Below, one piece after another: positions 11,526 through 23,324 of a DNA stretch of 64,000 nucleotides. Position numbers and translations under genes: made by a program. The DNA comes from Chamaecyparis obtusa (Eukaryota > Streptophyta > Pinopsida > Cupressales > Cupressaceae). A model generated the notes under the pieces. The model was given only the letters and a program-made list of their open reading frames with translations, had not been told where the DNA came from and made no database searches. Position 1 is the stretch's first letter; each line of letters starts with the position of its first letter. The DNA lies in NCBI GenBank assembly GCA_027943335.1, contig BSBK01006435.1:198501-262500 (forward strand), given 5' to 3'.

Positions 11526-12643
11526 TGTTAGAAAGTAAAGTCCACCAAGATAACTGAGACTTGGGGGCTGAATTAGTTATCAGATAAATACAACTTTTAT
11601 CTTCTTCAATAGATCTTAACCATGTAAGCAATGTAATCAACAACCATAGAAAGATATACATACATAATGACACAAGATATGTTGACTAGGGAACCTCTTG
11701 ATCAAATAGTAAACCCCAGTGGGAATGATGCCCACAAAAGATGCACTAATATGAAAATTCCTTGTGAGAGGATGGACTCTGTTAGGAATTATGGAAGATA
11801 GAAGGACCCACTTCCCAAACAACTTCAATGGAAAGATCACTGAACACACTATCCAATGGATCTCTATATTATTCAACATGATAATATCAAAATATTACTA
11901 ATCTCAACAAATTGTTCCTTCTCCTTTGGCTGTGCCAAACTGCACCAACTGCTTCATCAAATCTCAATACCAGATCTCTGAACTTCGCATATCCTTTTCC
12001 AACAAGTATTGCACAATTCTACAATTCTCTTTCACAATCTTACATAAAACATCCACATCCTCATATTAAAAATAAGGAAAACATTCCTTCCTTTATACCA
12101 CACTCAAGTAATTACAAATGAGTCAGCATACATATTACAACATAAAAGTTTCCACACGTTACATAAAAATTCCATAATTACAAAACTATTGGCCTCCAAT
12201 TAAGATAATTCTCCACTCCTATGACCTCAAACCTTGTGATCACATCTATGTCACTATCATCATGTCTTCAAATTTTTCCAACTATGCATGATCAGATTCA
12301 ATCCCGATTGGGAGATATCATTTGATTTCAAAAAAACTGCTACTCAGGAACACTACCTAAATACTGCTTCCACTGATTTCCACATAACTATCATGAATAG
12401 ATGAATTTATGTATGTTTTATTAACCATAATCTTGTAAAAAATCATAGAGAGATTCATGAACTCTGCATTGCTAGATCTTCAATATCCCATGTGTGCTAA
12501 CTCAAACACTACTTCTCTGCTAATCTTCAGTAGATCACTGTGTTGACATCAATGACAATCACATTCATGAATGCAACAACAACTGCTATAGAATGGTTGT
12601 AAATACTCCCTCATAGGATATATTCAACATTAATTCCTAACAC
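11526..12643 (-). repeat. 5' LTR of element D
   Basis: About 1.1 kb with TGTTAGAAAG at the left and AATTCCTAACA at the right, inverted TGTTAG/CTAACA termini as expected. A hairpin with a G-rich loop lies at 11549-11581. No copy of this LTR is found left of D pol, where the 3' LTR should be; that end is occupied by element H. Confidence 0.75.
11549..11581 (-). other. G-loop hairpin near PBS-proximal LTR end (element D)
   Basis: GATAACT (11549-11555) pairs with AGTTATC (11575-11581) around GAGACTTGGGGGCTGAATT. Same design as the hairpins at 22026, 24981 and 51864, with a different stem sequence. Confidence 0.65.
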
Positions 12644-12649
12644 TTCCAT

Positions 12650-14932
12650 AGGCTCTTATGTTGGTCTTTGGGGTACCTGTTGAGGTGATGCATCTGTAGC
12701 CTTCTCAAGAGTTCTGGTACTTAATTATGTTAGAGGAGGTGAAAAATTGAATGGTAGCTATTGTTTAGTAGAAGGTTCTTTTGTAGGAATTTTCTACTAC
12801 AATATCTTCTCTTTGAAACCATGGCTATCCTTAAATTTAGATATATAAAACACATCATCCCCCAAGGCATCCCATGGATTGACCTCTTTTTCTTGGGTCT
12901 CTTCATCGAGATTAATCTGCACTTCATCTTCTTGTAATTTTATCTTCTTTTGGAAGGTTCCTAATTTATTTTTTCAGTTAAAAGGAACATCACCTTCTTC
13001 ATACTCATCATCTTAGTCATATTCTTCTATCACTATTTCCAAATGTGGGGATGTAGATTATCTCTTCCTTTTCTAAACATTCCTCTTCTTTAAGCCAATA
13101 GGCTTGGGTCCTATGAATTTTACCCTTGGTGACCTTTTAGCTACATTTGTTCTCTCTTAGCTACTGGAAGATGGAGCATCATGTGGAGCTATCCATCCTA
13201 TAATATGGGTCTTTAGTAGCTTAACCCTAGGGTTGGACCCATGCACAGTTGGACGCTCATTCTTATATACCATTTGTGGCCTCTATAGGGAAACTCCCTT
13301 ATATTGTGGCATAAGCACCTTCTCTCCACTTGTCTTCTTCTCCTTAGAAGGTTGGGATAGGTGTTGCTTCATCAGCATAGGATCCATATTTAAGGGATGG
13401 GTGATACATGTCTTTGTTGTCTTGATGACATGGTAGGCCTTGAAATTGCTATCATCATTCTCCTCTTTGTCCACTTTAGTATTCAGGATGACCCTTGTAT
13501 AAATTTTATCTTTCTTATACAAAGGGTCCAAGACATCTTTAGTGTCTAGCTAATTCTAGGCTCATCTAGTAGTATTCACGGATCCTAACCTCATAGTGAT
13601 CAATGTATTTTATCTAACAATCCTCGAAATGAGGTTGATCCACATAATGTCCCCCCATGATATGACTATAGGTACCAATAGGGTGAAATCTAGTCCTTAT
13701 TATATTGAAGTGTTGTAGGGGGCTCTCATCCCATTCGAAGGACAAGGATTTTTAGACCTTCATATCCTATAGGGAGTGGGCATCATTTAAAATAGGAAAG
13801 TCCAAACAATGCTTCTTCTTGTGCTTTATATACTCGCAAGCATTAGAGAGCTACCTGTCAATTTCCAATAGAATGACCCTGTCTGAAGGGTACCTTGGTA
13901 ATTTCTTAGGATTCAGAGTTCTCCCAAACACATTAATGTATGTAAAGGTTTTGAATTGAATGTAATAAGCCCCTAGGGCTTTCACCTTCACTGCAGCTTC
14001 TTCTGACAACCTTTTGGCACAATCACCTTCTATGGATCAGATGATTGTGAAAATGAAGGCATCATTGACAATTCTTAATTTTGAGATGTCCTCCCCAAGG
14101 TTCTCCTTCTTTACTAGCTGAGGGTATACTATAAATGGCCAAGCATTAGGTAGATCCATAGAACCAACCTTGACGAGCCCTGGATATACTACCCTAGAAG
14201 AAGGCAAGTACATGACACATGAAGTCATGTAAAACTAAGGATCATTCTTCATGGAGATAAGTTTTCTATCTAGATTGTTGCTAAGGATTGTAGCCCAATC
14301 AAACCTCACTTTCCTCTCTTTTATCTTCTCAATTAGGATCATCCAAGGCTAGATTTGAATAGACTTTTAGAGGCCATACACCATGCTGATCATTGCCATG
14401 GTGGCCTAGATTTCCTCTTTTAGATACCCTCTTCTCATGTCTCTTTTGTCTAGTTAGTTCTTGGGGAGAGGTTGCATTAGGTAATCATTATTGGTGATCC
14501 TGTATGACAACTAAATGCCATATTTTAAGAAATGTATGTGCTTATCCATAGAGAATGCGTAGATCCTATCTATCCCCTTGGGTAGGTGGAAGACATCTTC
14601 AATATTGTCAAGCCTTAGGTCCAAGACTACTTCCCCCATTGTGTTCTTAACTAGTCTCTCATGTGGTATGTAATGTTGTCAGAGGAGAGGATAGACATAG
14701 GATGTATCACTACATTCACCAGACTAGAGTATACTAATGAAGTGCAATCCTCTAATTTGTGCATTGGTTGGGTGCATTTCACAAGGTACTCATTCCAACT
14801 AACATTACCTATGTCAGTATCTGTAATCTCACTATGGAGATTTCCCACCTTTGAAGGTGCATGGTACCCTTTGAAATGGTAATTCATAGCTGGTGAGTTA
14901 ATCCTCTCTAACATTTTACAAGAAAAGGACAT
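12650..14932 (-). pseudogene. Decayed extra ORF, probably from a second Tat-type element
   Basis: A long minus-strand reading frame interrupted by many stops. Readable blocks: 14651-14932 (MSFSCKMLERINSPAMNYHF); GEVVLDLRLDNIEDVFHLP near 14582-14640; FYMTSCVMYLPSSRVVYPGL near 14160-14240; LRIVNDAFIFTII near 14037-14075; LPRYPSDRVILLEIDR near 13860-13905; then a charged C-terminal region to about 12700. The order of helical, Trp- and Tyr-rich blocks resembles uncharacterised proteins I associate with plant retroelements, and the GE...DNIEDVFHLP block loosely resembles the plant mobile domain motif in 39540-41462. It lies beside a CpG-word region and an LTR-like start, as the antisense ORF of element T does, so I infer the same role. 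No enzyme function can be assigned. Confidence 0.45.
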
Positions 14933-14939
14933 GAATTAG

Positions 14940-16186
14940 TAATGATTATAAGAAGCAATCATTTCATTTTGAACAATAAATGGGAAAAAATCCTAAACAA
15001 ATCAGAACCCATAATTTTTAAGTCATCAAAAGTTGAGAAGGTATTTTTCAGAGACTCGAAGGTTTGGAGTCCCACATCATAATCATACTCCAAAAATATG
15101 AAAAACTAAAAACTATAGTCTCAATGCTTTTCCTTTTCCATTTTAGACTTTCAGTGTTTCGGTGTTTTAGAGATGTTATTTGGCCAAAAAGTTAGAAATT
15201 CTGAAAAAGAAAGACATAGATAATAGTTTCATTGCTAGTCATGAGTTTTGGGTCTTCGGAGAGAGAAAACATGTCTATAGTATCGGCATCCAAAACACTA
15301 AAAAATGCATACCTAGGAGCTTGGAGTTGGGTTAGTCTCGTGATGGTCTTGAGGAGATCAGAGTCTGGAATTTTGAAAATAGCGAAGGATGACAGAGTTG
15401 AGAGGGTGAAGAAAACCCTCTTGCACTACCCAACCTGACACTAAGGTGAGCTTAATGATAATCCCACCTTAAAGGACCTAAAGGGACAATTATAAGGCCT
15501 TGAGAAGACTGAGAAAACCAAAAAAAAAAAGAGAAACCCTAACTAGGCCAACAAAACCCTAGAAGACACTAAAAGAAAGAGAAAAACCTAACTAAAACCC
15601 AAAAATAAAGAGAGAGAATAAGCCCTACATTGAAGATGAGAAAGGAGGACATGAAGGAGGAAAAAAAAAAAAAAAGCAAATGTTGGATGAGGTTGGAAGG
15701 TTGAAAACATGAATCACTCTAAAAAAGTAGGCAATCAAATTCTCAAGTGGCCAAAAGGGTCACTTAGATGCCTTAAATAGGCTTTTGGGGAGGGTAACCT
15801 CAGTCACCTTCCTGACCTTCATCCCTTTGAACACTCAAATTTCAAAGGTCCGAAAAAAATGAGACTTGTGAACCACTGAAAGTGTGAAGGTTCAAACTCC
15901 TTTAGGGGATTCAGACTTTTGGAGTTTCAGAGATTCAAATATCCGACAAGGCCAAAAGCCCAAAAACAATAAAAACTTAGATTCCAAGGTGATATCGTAC
16001 TTTCAGATGTTCAAATCTAGGATAACACCAAAAGTGCAAAAAGTTAATTTTCTTTTGAAAGAAAGCGTCACCCAGGGGACAGACAATAGGCAGACAAAAG
16101 AGGGACAAACAAGGACTACATAGGGAACAAATGAGAAGAAAAAGAAAAGGGGACCCCTTGGCTAAGTGGCAAAAAGGGGAGCGTGG
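14940..16186. repeat. CpG-word-rich untranslated stretch
   Basis: No gene. The stretch repeats short words built on TTCGGA / TCGAA / TCCGAA and their deaminated forms, for example ttcagagactcgaagg (15047-15062), tttcggtgttt (15157-15167), gtcttcggagag (15253-15264), aaaggtccgaaaa (15845-15857), gtttcagagattcaaat (15924-15940) and tttcagatgttcaaat (16001-16016). This is the same organisation as the word clusters at the ends of element T, but with a different word. A purine tract aaaaaggggagcg (16170-16182) precedes a TG. Confidence 0.45.
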
Positions 16187-16559
16187 TTGTGGGACCACAA
16201 CACATCCAAAATTGGTTAATAAATTTTAATGTTATCATTACTTATTCCTTTTTATTCTATGCATATTAATAGAATAATTTATAATTATTTAATTAAAATT
16301 ATTTTTCCTCTTTAAATGAAATAATATTTTATTTTTTAATTTATTCACCATATTTTATATTCAACATTAATTGCATATTTTTTTATTTAACTAGCTGACA
16401 CTTCCTCTAAAAATTAAATAAATCTTAAATAATTTATTTTATTATTGGGCACCATTGATAAATAAAATAAATGTTTCATTTATTTCCTCAATGCATTTGA
16501 TCTCTTTTAATTCTTCCACCTTATAATAGAAGGGAGTGGACCCCACTATCCATAATTTC
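16187..16559 (+). repeat. Putative LTR start of a second Tat-type element
   Basis: Begins TGTGGGACCACAACACA after a polypurine-like tract, then becomes AT-rich like the LTRs of element T. Element F interrupts it at 16559; it would resume at 20248, where a TATA-like GCATATAAAAGGG lies near 20357-20370. The right boundary and the second LTR are not visible, so this is tentative. Confidence 0.35.
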
Positions 16560-17471
16560 TGGCATAGGGGAGATCTAGAGAATCCAAGAATGGATAGTCC
16601 AAGTCTACACCAGCAATAACAACAACAATAACAACAACAAAAACAAAAACAACAAAATATAACAATATAATACTTCAAATTGAATTTCACTCAACATACC
16701 TAGCTGTAAGGCCTTCTGGGTTAGGGCCAAATACAATCACTTACAAAGTGTTTATGCAATCTCCTAGCTATTCTAGCTCTAAAGCATATCAGTAACTGAT
16801 GGAAACACTAAGGAAGATCTAAACTTGAGGTCAGAAGCCTCCAAGCAATCTCCTTGTCTCCAAGCATGCAACCACTAGCTCTTCTATTTCAACTATCAGG
16901 CAATCAATCTGATCTTCAAAATCACACAGGATCCAATTATCATCCTTCTCAATCTACTTCTCCTAACTAACTCTCACTAGCTCCTAAACAACTACCCAAA
17001 CACTTCTTAAATACATTTCTTCAACCACAAGGTGGCTGGAAGAAATAATTAACTCCTAAGACAAGTCAACTTCTACTACAAACAAATATTAAATGCAATA
17101 ATGGTCAGCTCTCAAATAGCCTTACAAACAATTAATTCTCCATGTCAGCCTCTAGATTTACATAGGATAATACAACACAAGATACCAACATTAAATACAC
17201 CAAGTCAGCCAACCAAAAATCCAAGAACTCTAGTTGGTAAACTGGAACTACTGAGCATGCTAGGCATCACCAAGAAAGCACGTCAATTGAGCACCATAAG
17301 AATTGTTGAGTACATGTTCCACTGAGTACCAGAGGTTTTACCAAGTTCCTTTAGTGACCAAGCCTCTTCAATAAATGACATTGTCAGTCAAAGGTGAAAC
17401 TGAATAACAATGAACCACTTTAATACACCACCATGCATATTTTTTGAATACCTAACAATGCCATGGCATCA
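16560..17471 (-). repeat. 3' LTR of element F
   Basis: Downstream LTR in element orientation. Its plus-strand left end has drifted (TGGCATAGGGG against TGATGCAGGGG in the other LTR). It contains an AAC-rich simple-repeat stretch near 16610-16650 shared with the other LTR. The bases just right of it (17472-17484) read CCTGGGGTGTC on the minus strand, the pre-LTR tract. Confidence 0.88.
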
Positions 17472-17489
17472 GACACCCCAGGTTTGAAA

Positions 17490-19213
17490 AGATGTTCTCA
17501 AAGGATAGAAGAAGATCTTCTAGGATTTAGCACATAAACCCCAAACTAGTTCTTCACATACAAGTCCTTTGAGTCTTCACCTTGCATACTCTTCCACTTC
17601 TTCTTCCTCTATCTTTTGAAGTCTTTCCTTGACAATACATAGGTGTTTTCTCCATATTGATCAATCCTTTCATAATTCTTCAACTCATCTCAGCTAGAAA
17701 AGCTCAAGTTTCTCCTATCGAGTGTTGTATCCAACAAAGGCATCAGGGAAAACTTCATGTCATTATTCTCAACACTAAATAAATTCTTAACACACTCATG
17801 CATAACTCAAAAATCATACTACCAAGGTCTATCGAGCAATATGTGACAACTATTCATATCCACAATATCACACAAGATTTGATCCTTATACTAGCCAATC
17901 TAAAAATCAACAAGACATTGCTCCCTCACTTCTAGAGCATGAACATTTTACAACCAGCCAATCCTATAAGGATAAGGATGTCTCATCATCTTCAAGCCAA
18001 GTTTTTGAACCATCTCCTCAGCTACAAGGTTATCAATACTACCATTGTCCAAAATCACATCACAAATTTTACCTCCTGACTTGCACCGAGTTTTGAAAAA
18101 ATTACTCCTTTGACAAGGTTCCACCTTTGCATCGAGAAATGTTCTTTGAACTAGCAAGTTATCAGATTCTGGTTCATTCTAAATGTTCTCATTCACCAAA
18201 ACATTCCTTCGATCACCAATCTTCTTTTGTGTACACTCAAAAGATCTATGTCCTTCTTCACCACAATTATAACAAGTACCCTTAAAGATAACCCTACCCA
18301 TATTCTTTTTTGGCTCCATAGGTTTTGGTTCATCTTCAACAGTCAGTTTATCTTTCACTAAGTGATCAAGCTTCTCCTTCCCTCAAGAATTACCATGTTG
18401 TATCCTATTTAACTTATCTTCTACCTTTAGAGCATACTAATAAGCATCCTGCACCAAATCAATCTTCATCATACCAAGCTCATCCTTTATATTGAATCTC
18501 AAACCATTCACATACCGAGATACCTTTTCTTTAACAAGTTATATATGTCCAGATCAAATATTCAACTTATAGAACTCCTTGGTATAGTCCTCCATAGTCA
18601 AATATTTTTAATTTAGATTCTACAATTTCTTAAACAAGTCAATTTCATAGTCGGTAGGTATGAACTTAGCTTTCAATTTAGTCACCATCAACCTCCACTG
18701 ATTGATCTTCATTTCACCTTCATCTTCTCTATCTCTTTATAATTCTTTCCACCAAAGAGTAGAATGTCCTTTCAACTTAGTTTGTGCCAATCTTACTCAA
18801 AGAGGATCTTCAATTTATTAAAGCTCAAAGAAATCTTTTAATTCACCAATCCAATCAATCAAATCCTCAGGTCTCAAAGTACTAGAGAAAGTAGAAACTT
18901 CCATTTGGTAACTAGTACTTAATCGAGCTCCAGATCTATGAAATCAACCAGTTCTATCTTCACCAGATCTATCTCTCTGGGCATCTCCACTAGATCCAAT
19001 AGCTTCAAAGTCTTGAACATCTTCTTGATAACCATCTTTATTACCAAGATTCCTCAGCATACCTACAATAGCCCTCATGACCTTAGCAATCATGTCATTC
19101 TTCATCAATTCCATCTTAGATTTGAAATCTACTTTAACTTTATTTTTAATCTTTGATTCCACAGCATCACAAAGGTCTGCAATCTCCCTAGGGTCCAATC
19201 TTTTTGAAGGCAT
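17490..19213 (-). pseudogene. gag-protease of element F
   Basis: Minus-strand ORF starting MPSKRLDPREIADLCDAVES at 19213. Gag core: TLRPEDLIDWIGELKDFFEL near 18830-18890, then KLKGHSTLWWKEL, KAKFIPTDYEIDLFKKL and EKVSRYVNGLRFNIKDELG. The CCHC knuckle CYNCGEEGHRSFEC is intact near 18240-18285. The protease region at 17948-18157 contains RCKSGGKICDVILDNGSIDN, where the usual D-S-G-S reads D-N-G-S. It ends with HILLDRPW-type protease C-terminal sequence and a short tail. The blocks at 18944-19213 and 17948-18157 are in the same frame; damage is mostly stop codons. It would supply Gag and a possibly defective protease. Confidence 0.85.
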
Positions 19214-19314
19214 CCTTCAAGATCTTTGAAAACCAAAGGTAAAAAATCACCAACCAAGGTCCTGGTGCACACTGCCTCAACTCAGAGATCGGATTACACA
19301 CTCAAGAACTTCAA

Positions 19315-19326
19315 GCTCTGATACCA
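19315..19326 (-). other. Primer binding site of element F
   Basis: TGGTATCAGAGC on the minus strand, two bases from the LTR end GCATCA. Confidence 0.88.
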
Positions 19327-19328
19327 CC

Positions 19329-20242
19329 TGATGCAGGGGAGATCTAGATAATCTAAGAATGGACAGTCCAATTCTACACCAACAATAACAACAACAACAA
19401 CCATAATGGAATACAAAAATATAATACTTCAAATAGAATTTCATTCAACATGCCTGACTGTAAGGCCTTTTGGGTTAGGGCCAAATACAATCACTTACAA
19501 AGTATTTTTGCAATCTCCTAGCTAGTCCAGCTCTAAAGAATATCAACAACTGATGGAAACACTAAGGCAGATCTAAACTTGAGCTCACAAGCCTCCAAGA
19601 AATTTATGTCTCCAAGCATGCAACCATTAGCTCTGCTATTACAACTATTAGACAATCAATATGAACTTCAAGATCACATAGGATCCAATTATTATCCTTC
19701 TCTATCTACTTCTCCTGATTGACTCTCATTGCCTCCTAAACAACTACCCAAACACTCCTTAAATACATTTCTTCAACCATAAGTCAGCTTGAAGAAATAA
19801 TTAACTCCTAAGCCAAGTCGACTTCTACTACAAAAAAATACTAAATGCAATAAAATTCAGCTCTCAAATAGCATTACAAACAATTAATTCTCCATGTCAG
19901 CCTCTAGATCCACATAGGAGAATACAACACAAGATGCCAACATTAAATACACCAAGTCGGCCAACCAAAACTCCAAGAACTCTAGTTGGTAAACCATAAC
20001 TATCGAGCACCAGTAAAACAACCAAGCATGCCAGTCATCACTGAGAAATCACATTGACCAAGCACCACAAGAATCATCGAGTACATGTTCCATCGAGCGC
20101 TAGAGGTTTTACCAAGTTTCTTCAATAACCAATCCTCTTCAATAACCGAGATAGTCGGTCAAAGCTACAACTGAGTAACACATAACCACTTCAACACACC
20201 ACCATGTAGATTTGTTGAATACCCAAGAATGCCACTGCATCA
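19329..20242 (-). repeat. 5' LTR of element F
   Basis: 914 bp, plus-strand ends TGATGCAGGGG and ACTGCATCA. Followed by the ATTTC duplication. Confidence 0.9.
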
Positions 20243-20247
20243 ATTTC

Positions 20248-20830
20248 CCTAAATAAATAAATCATCAAACTTATTAATCTATGTGTTTTCACAAATTTTC
20301 TCATTCGTTGATATTTCTTCTTAATAATACTTTTCATTGGTAAAATATTATGTGAGGCATATAAAAGGGACCTTCACTAAATCTATTTTTCCTTCTTGAA
20401 CATATATCATCGAAGGAAACACTATTATATTATTATAAACTAATATTTTCATGAGAAATATGATCATTGACAAGAAAATAATCATTTATAAAGTATTAAT
20501 AATAAAGTTCCAAACTATTATCTTATCATTGTACTATCATGGTTATGTTAAAAATCAGAGAGAAGTAAAGGATCATTATTAGGTATTTCTATGGCATTCT
20601 TCTTTATCAATTGATTTTATTCTTGGATATTATGATTTATTTACTGAGTGTGAGTGGGGATTTGGATCTTGCACTAATTATTTTTATTAGAGGAAAACTA
20701 GTTTCAAAGGGACCTTCAACCCTTAACACAACAAAAAGATCAACTAAAGGTTTCAAAAACTAACCAATAGAAACATAACAACAAACCAAAAGAACAAAAA
20801 TAGGGGAACCAAGCCCCAAAGAACTTATAG
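20248..20830 (+). other. AT-rich interval, possible LTR continuation
   Basis: No ORF. It carries the TATA-like GCATATAAAAGGGACC near 20357. It is joined to 16559 if element F and its duplication are removed, so it may be the rest of the LTR that begins near 16187. Confidence 0.3.
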
Positions 20831-20839
20831 AATTTTCAC

Positions 20840-21890
20840 CAAACTTCCATTCTCTTGGATAATGTAATCTTTAATGCTACAAACATTATTAATTATATAG
20901 TCAATTGGGGTGACCCCTTTCCTTTTCTTCTCAATATGGTCATAGGTCTAGGCATAAAATCCATCTCTTTGTCCTTTATAGTCATGCATTTTTCTTCAGC
21001 AAGGGTTTTATCCTTCTTCACCACAACTTTGTCCATGGCTTGAATTTTCTCGGCTGACTTCACACTCAAAGATGGAGAAGTAGAATAACCTTTATAAATG
21101 ACTTGTGGAGCTTCTTCCTATTCATTTGACTTCTTGATACCCTCAATGGTGTTATCCATGGTATTTTTACTAACAACTATTATATTTTCCTAAATCATAT
21201 TCATAGTATTCTCTTGCTTTTGAATGTTTCACTCATAATCTTCCTTAAGATCTTTAATGTCATTAGCTAAAGCATAGGTACTAGCTGTGATATTCTTTAA
21301 ACTCTGGTTGGAGGGGGATAGTGTATCTCTCTCTTTCAAAGAATTAATTTAAACAATAATCTACATAAACAAAGTATTATAAATTTCCATGATGTCTTTG
21401 ACATTTTTATTTATATTAGGGCTCTCCTAAATTGATACCCCTTATCAATCAACGTGTCATTTCCCTCATCTTTAAGGATGTCAAAATAAATTCCTATATC
21501 CACATCTTCCATATTTTGACAAGTAGAGGAGAGGGGGTCTGAATCATTATGAGAATTCAATTTGATTTTTTTTAGATGGGAAGATTTTCTCCCAAATCCA
21601 ACTGAAAGGGACCCAGAGGGATTATTTTCTTTGGCATTAGAAATAGAAAAATTAGATTCCCCTTTACCCTTTACACCAATACTAGGGTGTAGATAATTAG
21701 GAATGATCCATCCAAACAAGTGTAGTCTAAATCATTATTATCAAAGATAAAAAAAATTATTATGGGAAGAGGAGGTATTTGATGAGTTTTTCCTACTATA
21801 CAAATGAAGAATCTCCTCGTCTTTAGAATAATCTTCCTCTTGGTCAGAGGATGTATCACCACAATGATTCCTAACATTATTTTTTAATTA
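20840..21890 (-). pseudogene. Unrecognised decayed coiled-coil-like ORF
   Basis: Minus-strand reading frame with scattered stops. Readable blocks: MFGWIIPNYLHPSIGVKGKG and DVDIGIYFDILKDEGNDTL (21411-21719), STYALANDIKDLKEDYE, NTMDNTIEGIKKSNE and KIQAMDKVVVKKDKTLAEEK. Lys/Glu-rich with probable coiled coils. I do not recognise the family. It could be the body of a non-autonomous element like B. The left end near 20840 is arbitrary. Confidence 0.35.
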
Positions 21891-22014
21891 AATTCTTATT
21901 TTATAGGGGTTTTTCTTTATATGAAAATCCTCACCATGCTCCATTATGAGTAAAATAAATCCCTTGTGAAGGATATTAGAAGTGGAGTTATGGTATGAGC
22001 TTGTAGGTGTAGAC

Positions 22015-23057
22015 TATTAGGATAGGTAATACTCAGAGGGGGGGTGAATGAGTATTACTAAACTTTAATTTAAACTTCAGCCAATTATAAATAAACCATA
22101 ATAATTCTGAAATGAAAAGAACATATAAGCACAACACATAACTCATGACACCATGATTTGTTCTCGAGGAAACCCTAGACAAGGAAAAACCCTCGTGGGG
22201 ATGATACCCACAACTATGTACTAAAATATTATATCCCTATTAGGAGATCTAGCCCTATTAGGAGCTGATTGTTACATAGTACATTTTCTTATTAGAGGAA
22301 TACAAAACCCTATTAGGGGATACAAAACACCTGGTTAAACTTGGTGAACATACAACTCTTACAATCAAAACTATCTCAAGGGAGTTATCAAAAATAAAAA
22401 ATACAACCACTTTCTTTTCTTAGATAGTTCCAATTGTAGCTCTATCAAACACTAATTTTGCATCTTATCTCTACTCTTAGATTCACATCCATCACATCAT
22501 CATCACAATCATATACATCGCTTTTACCAAAGACTCTATACTTATACAAAATATATCATATAGTCGACTTCGCAAATACCATACAAAACATAATAATAAA
22601 TTATGTAAATGATAAACATAGATTCGATGATCTTATATTACCAAATATTTGGAAATATACTTTATCCATCTGACTTATCACATTACCATATCTACTATTC
22701 CTCTCTCAATCATCACAACTATTTGTGTACCCTATTGCACTGATTCTCTACCTTTGCATACCTTCATATCATTGTATCTTACTGATCTAATCATCAAAAC
22801 ACATGAGAACTTAACCGAAGCATATACATATCCCAAAATACCTTTTACTAACTTCACAAGTCATAATACATCATATACTATCATCGCTAACCAAAGCTAT
22901 TACATAGTACACTATTGTCCTAATTCTGTACTTAGTCATTTTCATGACTGTGACTCTAGTACAAAAACTCTCTACATGCAATCACTCCAGCATAAGTGTT
23001 TCTATGAATGAAAATAATCAAGTGATCCCTAGTGCCCCAAAACACCACTTGACAACA
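22015..23057 (-). repeat. 3' LTR of element B
   Basis: Plus-strand ends TATTAGG (from TGTTAGG) and CTTGACAACA. Contains a perfect 10-bp hairpin at 22026-22058. Confidence 0.9.
22026..22058 (-). other. G-loop hairpin in 3' LTR of element B
   Basis: GTAATACTCA (22026-22035) pairs perfectly with TGAGTATTAC (22049-22058); loop GAGGGGGGGTGAA. It lies about 11 bases from the LTR end. Confidence 0.8.
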
Positions 23058-23324
23058 ATCTCTACCTTTTCCATTGATGGCAACACTTAGTGAAAAATGA
23101 CTAAGTGTTTAATGCACTATCTACACATATTTATTTTTCTCTTTTTCTCTTTTCTTTTTTTTTATTTACATCTTTTTCTTCTTATTATTATTTTTCTTAT
23201 ATTCCCTTCTTTTCTTCCTTTCTTCATTTCACTCTACACATTTTTTCTCTTTCTCTTCCTCTCCCTTTGACATCAATGGAAAAGGTATTTAAAAAATTTC
23301 AAAAACTTCTAAGCACAAAAAGAC

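Larger units (their letters stand above)
16560..20242 (-). mobile_element. Element F: TR-GAG-type non-autonomous Ty3/gypsy element
   Basis: A complete 3.7-kb element on the minus strand. LTRs at 16560-17471 and 19329-20242 (about 912 and 914 bp); 5-bp duplication ATTTC at 16555-16559 and 20243-20247. PBS at 19315-19326. The internal region encodes only gag and an aspartic-protease segment, then ends at the LTR, with no RT, RNase H or integrase. This matches the published terminal-repeat-with-GAG (TR-GAG) class. The LTR start on the minus strand (TGATGCAGTGGCATTCTTGG) closely resembles that of chromovirus E (TGATGCAAGAGCATCTTGGG). Confidence 0.92.

Noticed and set aside
12644..12660. Polypurine tract reading the LTR at 11526-12643 as the 3' LTR of an element to its right
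   Set aside because: The minus strand reads CCTATGGAAG before the LTR, but a perfect PBS adjoins the other end and leads into D gag, so it is the 5' LTR of D. A chance resemblance, though a recombinant cannot be excluded.
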